Source: a bacterium
GTDB lineage: Bacteria; Actinomycetota; Acidimicrobiia; Spongiisociales; ZC4RG35
NCBI GenBank assembly: GCA_024639335.1
Contig: JAHEIN010000011.1
Location: 1 to 34,138, forward strand
Reading direction: 5' to 3'
DNA length: 34,138 nt
The notes under the pieces were generated by a model that saw only the letters and a list, made by a program, of their open reading frames with translations, ran no database searches and had not been told where the DNA came from. The position numbers were made by a program, and so were the translations under genes. Position 1 is the stretch's first letter. Each line of letters starts with the position of its first letter. Below, one piece after another: positions 1 to 6,826 of this stretch.

Positions 1-1208
1 CCGAATGTCGAGATCATGGAGAGGGGAAGCTCCTCGGAGTGGTCGACCACATCGCCGAGGCTCTCGCCCGAGGGCAACGCCGACTTGACCCAGCCGAAGC
101 ACCAGTCGGCGAAGAACAGGCGGCCGTCGAGCTCGGGGATGGCGCTCCCCCGATAGACCGGCCCTCCGGTGATCGAACAGGCCGGAGTCTCTGCGTGATT
201 CAACGGGAGCGCCGGCTCAACGAGATCCGTCTCGGGGGTTCCACCGTAGAAGTCGACCGGCCCCTCCTTGATCGGCCATCCGAAGTTGCGGCCCGGATCG
301 GAGATGGGAGCCGCGTTCAGTTCCTCGAAGTCCTCCTGGCCGACGTCGCCGATCCAGAGGACCGAGGTGGCGGCATCGATCGAGAACCGCCAGGGGTTGC
401 GCAAGCCCCAGGCGAACACCTCCGGGGCGCCGCCTCCCGACGCGAAGGGGTTGTCAGCCGGGATCGCATACGGCTTCGCCGAATCAACGTCGATCCGCAC
501 GATTGCGCCGAGAATCGTGTTCGGGTCCTGACCGTTCACACTTGCCCGCGCTCCGTCCCCCACCGACAGGTACAGCAGGCCGTCGGGGCCGAACTCGACG
601 TGGCCACCGTTGTGGCGGATCTTGTCGGCTTCGCGGTCGACGACCAAGAGCACAGACGCCGAGGACGGATCGAGCCGATCGTCGACCACCCGGTACTCGA
701 CGAGTTGATTGTCGTTGTCCGGCCGGGAATGAAACACGAATACCCGGTCGGGCTCGGACGGGTGGAACGCGAAACCCAGCAGACCCTGCTCGATTGAACC
801 CTGGTGCGCGACCTCGGAGAGATCGGCGAAAGGCTCCTCGGGCTTCACACCTTCTGGCCCTACTGCGTAGACCCTGCCGCCGCGTTCGACGACGAAGACA
901 CGGTCATCGCCGGTCCTGACTGCGAGCTCGACAGGCTCGGAGAACCCACCTGCGATCTCCGCCAAGGCGAGCCCCTCGAGCGGCGGAAGCGTCGTCGTCG
1001 TCGTTTCGAACACCGTGTTGGCCGTTGCCACCTGGGTCGTCGACACCGACGGCTGAGTGGTCGGCGAGGCGGTTGGCGGACTGGTCGTGGTCGCCACCGA
1101 GTCCTGGCTCACCGGTTGCTCGGCGGCCGCGCAGCCGGCGAGGAGCAGGGTGGCGCCGAGACCCAACAGGGCGAATCGCTTGGCGGCTCGACCGCATCCG
1201 GGGTCCAA
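1..1208 (-). CDS. PQQ-dependent glucose/sorbosone dehydrogenase-like lipoprotein, 3' end truncated by window start
   Basis: My reverse-strand translation (not in ORF track) reads ...RFALLGLGATLLLAGCAAAEQ (lipobox), Ser/Thr-rich linker, then LAEIAGGFSEPVELAVRTGDDRVFVVERGGRVYAV...QGLLGFAFHPSEPDRVFVFHSRPDNDNQLVEYRV...HNGGHVEFGPDGLLYLSVGDGA...VFAWGLRNPWRFSIDAATSVLWIGDVGQEDFEELN. Only usable start after the upstream stop appears to be TTG at 1208. Confidence 0.85.
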   Translation of the reverse strand, partial: MDPGCGRAAKRFALLGLGATLLLAGCAAAEQPVSQDSVATTTSPPTASPTTQPSVSTTQVATANTVFETTTTTLPPLEGLALAEIAGGFSEPVELAVRTGDDRVFVVERGGRVYAVGPEGVKPEEPFADLSEVAHQGSIEQGLLGFAFHPSEPDRVFVFHSRPDNDNQLVEYRVVDDRLDPSSASVLLVVDREADKIRHNGGHVEFGPDGLLYLSVGDGARASVNGQDPNTILGAIVRIDVDSAKPYAIPADNPFASGGGAPEVFAWGLRNPWRFSIDAATSVLWIGDVGQEDFEELNAAPISDPGRNFGWPIKEGPVDFYGGTPETDLVEPALPLNHAETPACSITGGPVYRGSAIPELDGRLFFADWCFGWVKSALPSGESLGDVVDHSEELPLSMISTF

Positions 1209-1211
1209 GAC

Positions 1212-1850
1212 TCAGATCAACTTGCGTTCCGCAGCCCACCGGGTGAGCTCGTTCCGGTTGGACAGCTGGAGCTTGCGCAACACCGAGGAGACGTGGGACT
1301 CGATCGTCTTGATCGAGATGAACAGCTCCTCGCCCGCCTCTCGATACGTGTAGCCCCGGGCAATGAGACGCAGCACCTCACGCTCTCGATCGGTGAGCTG
1401 GTCTAGCTCAGGGTCGATGTCCCCCACGGGCATCGCAGAGAATGCATCGAGTACGAACCCTGCAAGGCGGGGCGAGAACACCGCATCACCTGCGGCGACC
1501 CGTCGGATCGCATCTCCGAGTTCCTCGGCCGAGATCGATTTCGTGACGTACCCGCGTGCGCCGGAGCGAACGACAGCCACGACGTCATCGGAGGCGTCGG
1601 AGGCGCTCAGCGCGAGGAACTTGATGTCGGTGTCCTTGTAGGCAGCCGCCACCTCACGTCCACCGCCGCCGGGGAGGTGCACGTCCAAGAGCACGACATC
1701 CGGCTGACGCTCGCCGATCAACTCGATCGCAGCCTGCGTGTCGGAGGCCTCGCCGATCACGTCGACATCGTCTGGCAGGGCACCGCGAACCCCTGCACGA
1801 AACAAGTCGTGGTCGTCGACGATGAACACTCTGATCGTGTCATCCGGCAT
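1212..1850 (-). CDS. NarL/LuxR-family response regulator
   Basis: Receiver domain (VFIVDDHDLFRAGV, VVLLDVHLPGGGG, GYVTKSI) and LuxR HTH (LTDREREVLRLIARGYTYREAGEELFISIKTIESHVSSVLRKL). Confidence 0.95.
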   Translation of the reverse strand: MPDDTIRVFIVDDHDLFRAGVRGALPDDVDVIGEASDTQAAIELIGERQPDVVLLDVHLPGGGGREVAAAYKDTDIKFLALSASDASDDVVAVVRSGARGYVTKSISAEELGDAIRRVAAGDAVFSPRLAGFVLDAFSAMPVGDIDPELDQLTDREREVLRLIARGYTYREAGEELFISIKTIESHVSSVLRKLQLSNRNELTRWAAERKLI

Positions 1851-2988
1851 CGCTCTGGATCCTTTCGATTGGGACCGTCATTCTCCACTCCGTGCCTGTG
1901 CCGTCGGTCGATCTCACCGTGGCCTGTCCACCGAGCCCCTCCACTCGATCGATGATGGAGCTGCGGACACCCTGTCGGTCGGCCGGCACAGACCCGAGAT
2001 CGAATCCCGCACCTCGATCGCGAACATAGACCGCGAGAGACCCGCTCGCCGACTCGCCATAGACATCGATCTCATGGACGCCGGCATGGCGCGCGGCGTT
2101 GGTGATGGCTTCACCGGCCGCGGCGATCAGACCCGACACGGTCGGGGATGGCCCTGCATCTCCCACCACCACGACATCGATCGAGACCTCGAACCGATCC
2201 TCGACATCGGCCGCCGCCTGTTTCAAGCCTTCCTCGAATCCCGGATCGTTCGACGCCGCTGCCCCGAACAGCCAGTCTCTGAGCTCGCGTTCTTGGCGCC
2301 GAGCAGAGATCGTGACCTTCTGAGGGTCACCGGCATCCCGCTGGATCAAGGCAAGTGTCTGAAGGACAGAATCATGGAGGTGACGGCCGATGTCGGCGCG
2401 CTCTGATTCCCGAGCCGCCGACGCTCGCGCCTCGGCGACGGCGTCGTTTGCTGCGACCAACTGCTCTTCGGCCTGTCGCAGCACGTCGCCGATCCAGGCA
2501 ACGAGCACACCAACGCCCAGGTAGGCGAATATCAAGGTCGTCTGACCGATGATCTCTTGGAACGAGATGTCATCGACGATCGTCCCCAGCACGGTGACCA
2601 CCAGGACTCCCGCCGATACGAGTCCCTCGACTCGGCCTCGAAGCGCAGCGATCGCCACCACGATCAGCGGCAGCCCCCCGTAGAACGACGCTGTCGTGCC
2701 GGCGATATCTGGGGCGAACAAGCTGAGCACGCCGACGGCCAGATCGACCGCGAGCATCTCTCGGGACAGTGCACGTTCTGGATAGGCGACAACGGTGGCT
2801 GCCAACGCCCAGAGGAAACCGATCACGATCATCCCGATCACGTAGGCCGGGCGAACATCGGCGTCCCGGGCCAGCGTGACCGCTCCCAGGATCGCCATCC
2901 ACACCGCCGCGACGATGCGGGAGCCGGCAGCGATCCGGGCGAACGTCGAGTCGATACCCCCGTCGAATGTCGATCGGAACGGTTCCAT
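1840..2988 (-). CDS. NarL-type sensor histidine kinase, multi-TM N-terminus
   Basis: Phosphoacceptor region ERADIGRHLHDSVLQTLALIQR; HATPase region GEAITNAARHAG...VYVRDRGAGFD; overlaps the response regulator by 11 bp. Start chosen at MEPFRST rather than the longer ORF start at 3132. Confidence 0.9.
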   Translation of the reverse strand: MEPFRSTFDGGIDSTFARIAAGSRIVAAVWMAILGAVTLARDADVRPAYVIGMIVIGFLWALAATVVAYPERALSREMLAVDLAVGVLSLFAPDIAGTTASFYGGLPLIVVAIAALRGRVEGLVSAGVLVVTVLGTIVDDISFQEIIGQTTLIFAYLGVGVLVAWIGDVLRQAEEQLVAANDAVAEARASAARESERADIGRHLHDSVLQTLALIQRDAGDPQKVTISARRQERELRDWLFGAAASNDPGFEEGLKQAAADVEDRFEVSIDVVVVGDAGPSPTVSGLIAAAGEAITNAARHAGVHEIDVYGESASGSLAVYVRDRGAGFDLGSVPADRQGVRSSIIDRVEGLGGQATVRSTDGTGTEWRMTVPIERIQSDAG

Positions 2989-3075
2989 GTTCCAACGATA
3001 CGACCCAGGCCGACCGAATCCGGGCATCGTCAGGCGCACGAGACGGACAACACACCGGCAGTAGCCTCTTCGACG

Positions 3076-3936
3076 ATGTTGCGTGTCTTCGGGCTCATTG
3101 GGTTGTTTACTGCGGTGACCGCCTGCCAACAACAGCCGGTCGGAGTGGAGCCGACGATCCCCATCCCGACGGTCACGACCATCGCGTCGGTTGTCGAATC
3201 GACCGCAGCCACTCCAACGACCCCGAGCAACCGAGCCGACGACAGGTGCTTCGACCCTGATCCCCCTCTGGTCGACGACGGCTTCCTCGGGCGCTTCGAT
3301 AGCCAGGACAGCGACTCTCGCGCCCTTGCTGGTTTCAAATGGAGCGAGACCGGCGAGTGCGCAGCTCTGACCCTGTCGTTTCGCTCAGAGGCAGGTGCCC
3401 CGGCCGTGGACCCACCCGAGTTCCGGGCCGAGTATCTGCGCCATACGGCGGTCGTTCGTTTGGAACTCGGGTCGGGGATCGGCGAGTCGGCGGTATCGGA
3501 GCAGGCACTCGACACCGGCCTGCTGGAGACGGCTTTCGTTGCATTCGATCCGGCGGCCGACGCTCTGGTCGCAGACATCCACTTGGCAGCGGGTGCCACC
3601 GTGCGCGTCCGGCCGGTGTCGTCGCCCGCACGGATCATCGTCGAGATCGAATCGGATGGGAAGGCGGCGGCAGGCACCGCCACCGTGGGTGAGGCCGTTG
3701 TCCTTTTCGCCCCTGAGTCGTCACAGCCTCCGCTGCTGGTTCAAGGCTACGGTCGGTCCGGCCTGGAAGTCAGCAGCAGCTTCGAAGCGGGCAGCCGCGT
3801 CCTCGACGACACCATCATCCTCGGGCCATCGCCAACACGCTGGACGATATTCGAGTGGACGATTCGGGACTTTCAGCCAGGTCCGGTCGTCATCAGCGTT
3901 GGCGACGCCGCACCCGTGGAGTTCATCAGTCGGTGA
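3076..3936 (+). CDS. Putative lipoprotein of unknown function (possible AMIN-like/Gmad2-like domains, unverified)
   Basis: Lipobox-like N-terminus MLRVFGLIGLFTAVTACQQQ, then a Thr/Ser/Pro-rich linker and a beta-rich C-terminal region. Confidence 0.65.
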   Translation: MLRVFGLIGLFTAVTACQQQPVGVEPTIPIPTVTTIASVVESTAATPTTPSNRADDRCFDPDPPLVDDGFLGRFDSQDSDSRALAGFKWSETGECAALTLSFRSEAGAPAVDPPEFRAEYLRHTAVVRLELGSGIGESAVSEQALDTGLLETAFVAFDPAADALVADIHLAAGATVRVRPVSSPARIIVEIESDGKAAAGTATVGEAVVLFAPESSQPPLLVQGYGRSGLEVSSSFEAGSRVLDDTIILGPSPTRWTIFEWTIRDFQPGPVVISVGDAAPVEFISR

Positions 3937-4435
3937 GCCCCGGTATCGGGTTGATGGTCACCGTCCCGGATTCGAGATCGACGGACGGGACCAGGTCGTG
4001 GACGAACGGCACTTCGAAACGAGCGCCGCCATCAGTGGCGATCTCCAGCCGAACCTGGGCGTGTCCCTCCACGATCCCCACGACCTTCCCGAGCGGTCGA
4101 CCGTCGAGATCGACCGCCTCGAGACCGATCATCTCGTCCGGCCAGTACTCGTCTTCGGCCAGAGTGCGGCGGTCCGCGGGATCGATCGTCAACTCATGGC
4201 CGCGCAGCAGTTCGGCGGCATCTCGGGTGTGGTGGTCCGCGAAACGGAGATGAATGCCCTTGTCGGCCTCGCGAACGTCGTCCACGACGAGGTCTGATCC
4301 GTCGGGACCGGGGAAACGAGCGCCGGCGACAAACCGGTCGGGATGGTCGCTCTCCACCCGGACAGTGACGTGACCACGCATGCCGTAGGGCTTTCCGATG
4401 AGCCCTACGAGAACCCGTTCAGTCGACGAACTCAA
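3926..4435 (-). CDS. rimM: Ribosome maturation factor RimM
   Basis: VLVGLIGKPYGMRGHVTVRVESDHPDRF...LEAVDLDGRPLGKVVGIVEGHAQVRLEI...VPFVHDLVPSVDLESGTVTINPIPGL. TTG start inferred; overlaps khpA. Confidence 0.93.
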   Translation of the reverse strand: MSSSTERVLVGLIGKPYGMRGHVTVRVESDHPDRFVAGARFPGPDGSDLVVDDVREADKGIHLRFADHHTRDAAELLRGHELTIDPADRRTLAEDEYWPDEMIGLEAVDLDGRPLGKVVGIVEGHAQVRLEIATDGGARFEVPFVHDLVPSVDLESGTVTINPIPGLTD

Positions 4436-4679
4436 CGCCCGCCGTGACTCCCTCTTCCTCCGCTGCCGCCTGTGCCACGGTGCGAATCGCCCGTGCAACA
4501 CGCCCACGGCGGCCGATCACCCGTCCGAGATCTCCCTTGGCGGTGCGAACCTCGGCGAGCACCTCGTCGGGCCCTTGCTCGATCATCGTGATCGAGACCT
4601 CGTCGGGCTTGGAGACGATCTGTTTGACGATGTAGCCGACTACGTCTTCGACGATCTTGCCGCTGTCGCTCACCGTCAT
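4419..4679 (-). CDS. khpA: KH-domain RNA-binding protein (KhpA/YlqC family)
   Basis: 86 aa with KH loop GRVIGRRGRVARAIRT; located between rpsP and rimM; ATGA overlap with rpsP. Confidence 0.92.
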   Translation of the reverse strand: MTVSDSGKIVEDVVGYIVKQIVSKPDEVSITMIEQGPDEVLAEVRTAKGDLGRVIGRRGRVARAIRTVAQAAAEEEGVTAGVEFVD

Positions 4680-5044
4680 TCCTCCTCGGAGGCGTCGGCG
4701 TCGGCCTCTTCAACGCTCGGCTCATCGGCCGGCGTCTCATCAGCGACAGGCTCGGGCTTCGCACCGACGGTGTGGATCCTCCCGGCAGAGACCTTGAACT
4801 TGGACGTCACTCCGGAGATGTCGAGCAGCTTGGCGACGGCCTCGGTGGGCTGCACACCCTTCTTCAGCCAGTCGACGGCTTTCTCCTCGTCGATCTCGAT
4901 CAGCGACGGCTCCTCGCGGGGGTCGTATCGTCCGATCAGATCGATGTATCGGCCGTCACGCTGTCTGCGCCCGTCGATCACGACTATTCGGTAGTACGGG
5001 GACTTCTTCTTCCCCATGCGCGTCAGGCGCATCTTCACGGCCAT
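4676..5044 (-). CDS. rpsP: 30S ribosomal protein S16
   Basis: MAVKMRLTRMGKKKSPYYRIVVIDGRRQRDGRYIDLIGRYDP; acidic C-terminal extension. Confidence 0.97.
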   Translation of the reverse strand: MAVKMRLTRMGKKKSPYYRIVVIDGRRQRDGRYIDLIGRYDPREEPSLIEIDEEKAVDWLKKGVQPTEAVAKLLDISGVTSKFKVSAGRIHTVGAKPEPVADETPADEPSVEEADADASEEE

Positions 5045-5048
5045 CTGT

Positions 5049-6383
5049 TCACCTCTTGCCTCGTCGACCGGGGGCGAGCCCGGGCATCCCGGGGAGGCCC
5101 TTTCCTCCGGCCATCTGTTTCATCATCTTCTGTGCATCTGCGAATTGCTTGAGCAGACGGTTGACGTCCTGGGGCTTCGTTCCCGAGCCGTTCGCGATGC
5201 GACGCCGTCGGCTTCCGCCGATGATCTTTGGTTTGTGCCGTTCCTCGGGGGTCATCGAACGAATGATCGCTTCGACCCTGGCGAGATCCCGATCATCGAC
5301 ATCGACATCTTTGAGCGCGGAACCGGCGCCCGGGAGCATAGCAAGGATGTCCTTGAGAGGCCCCATCCGCTTGATCATCTGGAACTGATTGAGGAAGTCG
5401 TCGAGGGTGAACTCACCCTTGGCCATCTTCTTCACCGAGCGCTCGGCGTCTTCTTCGTCGATGTGCGACTCGGCCTTCTCGATGAGCGAGAGGACATCCC
5501 CCATCCCGAGGATCCGACCGGCCATCCGCTCGGGGTGGAAGGGTTCGAAGTCGTCGAGTCCCTCACCCACACCGGCGAACTTGATGGGAACACCGGTGAC
5601 TTCTCGTACGGAGATCGCCGCGCCTCCTCGGGCATCACCGTCGAGCTTGGAGAGGACGACTCCGGTCACTTTGGTCTGCTCAGAGAAACCGGTCGCCACG
5701 TTCACGGCGTCCTGGCCAGTCATGGCGTCGACGACCAGGAGCACCTCGTGAGGGGTCACCTCCTTCTCGATGTCGGCCAACTCCTTCATGAGGTCGGTGT
5801 CGATCTGGAGCCGGCCGGCTGTGTCGATCAGCACCACGTCGTGGCCTTGGCGCACCGCCTCTTTCATGGCGTTCTTGACCAGCTTGCGGGGACGGGAGGT
5901 TCGTTCGGTGTATACGGGAACACCGATCCGTTCACCGAGACGCTCCAGCTGGTCGATGGCGGCTGGGCGCTGGAGGTCGGCGGCGACGAGAAGCGGCTTC
6001 TTGCCATCGCCCTTGAGCCGCTTGGCGAGTTTGCCCGTCGAGGTGGTCTTTCCCGAGCCCTGGAGGCCGACCATGAGGATCGTGAGCGGCTTCGGGCCCT
6101 TGTTGAGTTCGGCGGTGCCTTCCCCCAGAGTCTTGATGAGCTCCTCGTGGACGATCTTGATGACCTGCTGCCCGGGTGTGAGGCTCTTCTGGACATCGGC
6201 TTCGAGCGCTCGATCTTTGATCCGGCCGAGCATGTTGCGGGCCACGCCGACGTTGACGTCTGCTTCGAGCAACGCGAGGCGCACCTCGCGGAGCGCCGCG
6301 TCGATGTCGGCCTCCGACAACTTGCCCTTGCTCCGCAGCCGCGTGAAAACGTCGTCGAATCGATCGGTGAGGGTGTCGAACAT
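5049..6383 (-). CDS. ffh: Signal recognition particle protein Ffh
   Basis: MFDTLTDRFDDVFTRLRSKGKLSEADIDAALREVRLALLEADVN...GLQGSGKTTSTGKLAKRLK...DTAGRL...Met-rich C-terminal M domain. Start at 6383 rather than 6437. Confidence 0.97.
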   Translation of the reverse strand: MFDTLTDRFDDVFTRLRSKGKLSEADIDAALREVRLALLEADVNVGVARNMLGRIKDRALEADVQKSLTPGQQVIKIVHEELIKTLGEGTAELNKGPKPLTILMVGLQGSGKTTSTGKLAKRLKGDGKKPLLVAADLQRPAAIDQLERLGERIGVPVYTERTSRPRKLVKNAMKEAVRQGHDVVLIDTAGRLQIDTDLMKELADIEKEVTPHEVLLVVDAMTGQDAVNVATGFSEQTKVTGVVLSKLDGDARGGAAISVREVTGVPIKFAGVGEGLDDFEPFHPERMAGRILGMGDVLSLIEKAESHIDEEDAERSVKKMAKGEFTLDDFLNQFQMIKRMGPLKDILAMLPGAGSALKDVDVDDRDLARVEAIIRSMTPEERHKPKIIGGSRRRRIANGSGTKPQDVNRLLKQFADAQKMMKQMAGGKGLPGMPGLAPGRRGKR

Positions 6384-6421
6384 GTGTCGGGAACGGTAGT
6401 ACTGGTCACGGCGTGCGCCGT

Positions 6422-6491
6422 ACGCCTCATGTCCCACGCCTCACGTCCCACGCCTCACGCTCCACGCCGAACGCTCCACGCTCCGACGCGG
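6422..6491. repeat. Degenerate 14-bp (2x7-bp) tandem repeat upstream of ffh
   Basis: Units ACGCCTCATGTCCC / ACGCCTCACGTCCC / ACGCCTCACGCTCC / ACGCCGAACGCTCC / ACGCTCCGACGCGG. Confidence 0.85.
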
Positions 6492-6522
6492 CTGTGGGAG
6501 TCGGGCCACCGCTCCTACCGAT

Positions 6523-6597
6523 GTTCTTGGGTCGGCGCTGCCACCCGACCTCAACGTGGAAATCCGGCGAGCCGCGCAATGGTGACGACGCAAGAAC
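6523..6597. repeat. 75-bp inverted-repeat element A (diverged copy)
   Basis: Ends GTTCTTGGGTCG ... CGACGCAAGAAC; with one flanking base each side the arms are TGTTCTTGGGTCG/CGACGCAAGAACA, 12/13 complementary. Confidence 0.6.
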
Positions 6598-6659
6598 AGA
6601 GGGGAAACCTGGGTCACACCCGGCGGCAGCGACTCCGCTGTCACATCGAGTGGAGGACC

Positions 6660-6734
6660 GTTCCTGTGACGGAGGCCGCAACCCGCAACCAACCCGGACC
6701 GCCGACCACACACACGAATCGACGTCACAAGAAC
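6660..6734. repeat. 75-bp inverted-repeat element B
   Basis: Ends GTTCCTGTGACG ... CGTCACAAGAAC (11/12 complementary); left flank CCGTTCCTGTGACGG nearly identical to element C at 17304. Confidence 0.7.
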
Positions 6735-6826
6735 ACGATCACCACCAACGAGAACGCGCTGAGCGACCGCTCTCTTTTTCCGATAGAGGTCTCTCGGTAG
6801 CCTCGTTCAGACTTGAAAGGTCGGGG

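Noticed and set aside
39-797. 252-aa plus-strand ORF in the track
   Set aside because: Antisense shadow of the PQQ-type sugar dehydrogenase gene, which translates to a coherent conserved protein in the other frame.
6541-6600. Cobalamin-riboswitch-like string (GTGGAAATCCGGCGAGCCGCGCAATGGTGA)
   Set aside because: Resembles part of the B12 riboswitch core, but I could not place the other conserved boxes or pairings, it lies inside inverted-repeat element A, and the downstream gene (ppc) is not B12-related. An Infernal/Rfam scan would settle it.
5016-6800. 594-aa plus-strand ORF opposite ffh
   Set aside because: Antisense ORF created by codon bias in ffh; no independent support such as an RBS or domain.
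6384-6826. Possible SRP RNA gene next to ffh
   Set aside because: No GGTCAGG...GGAAGGAAGCAGCC apical-loop consensus found on either strand.
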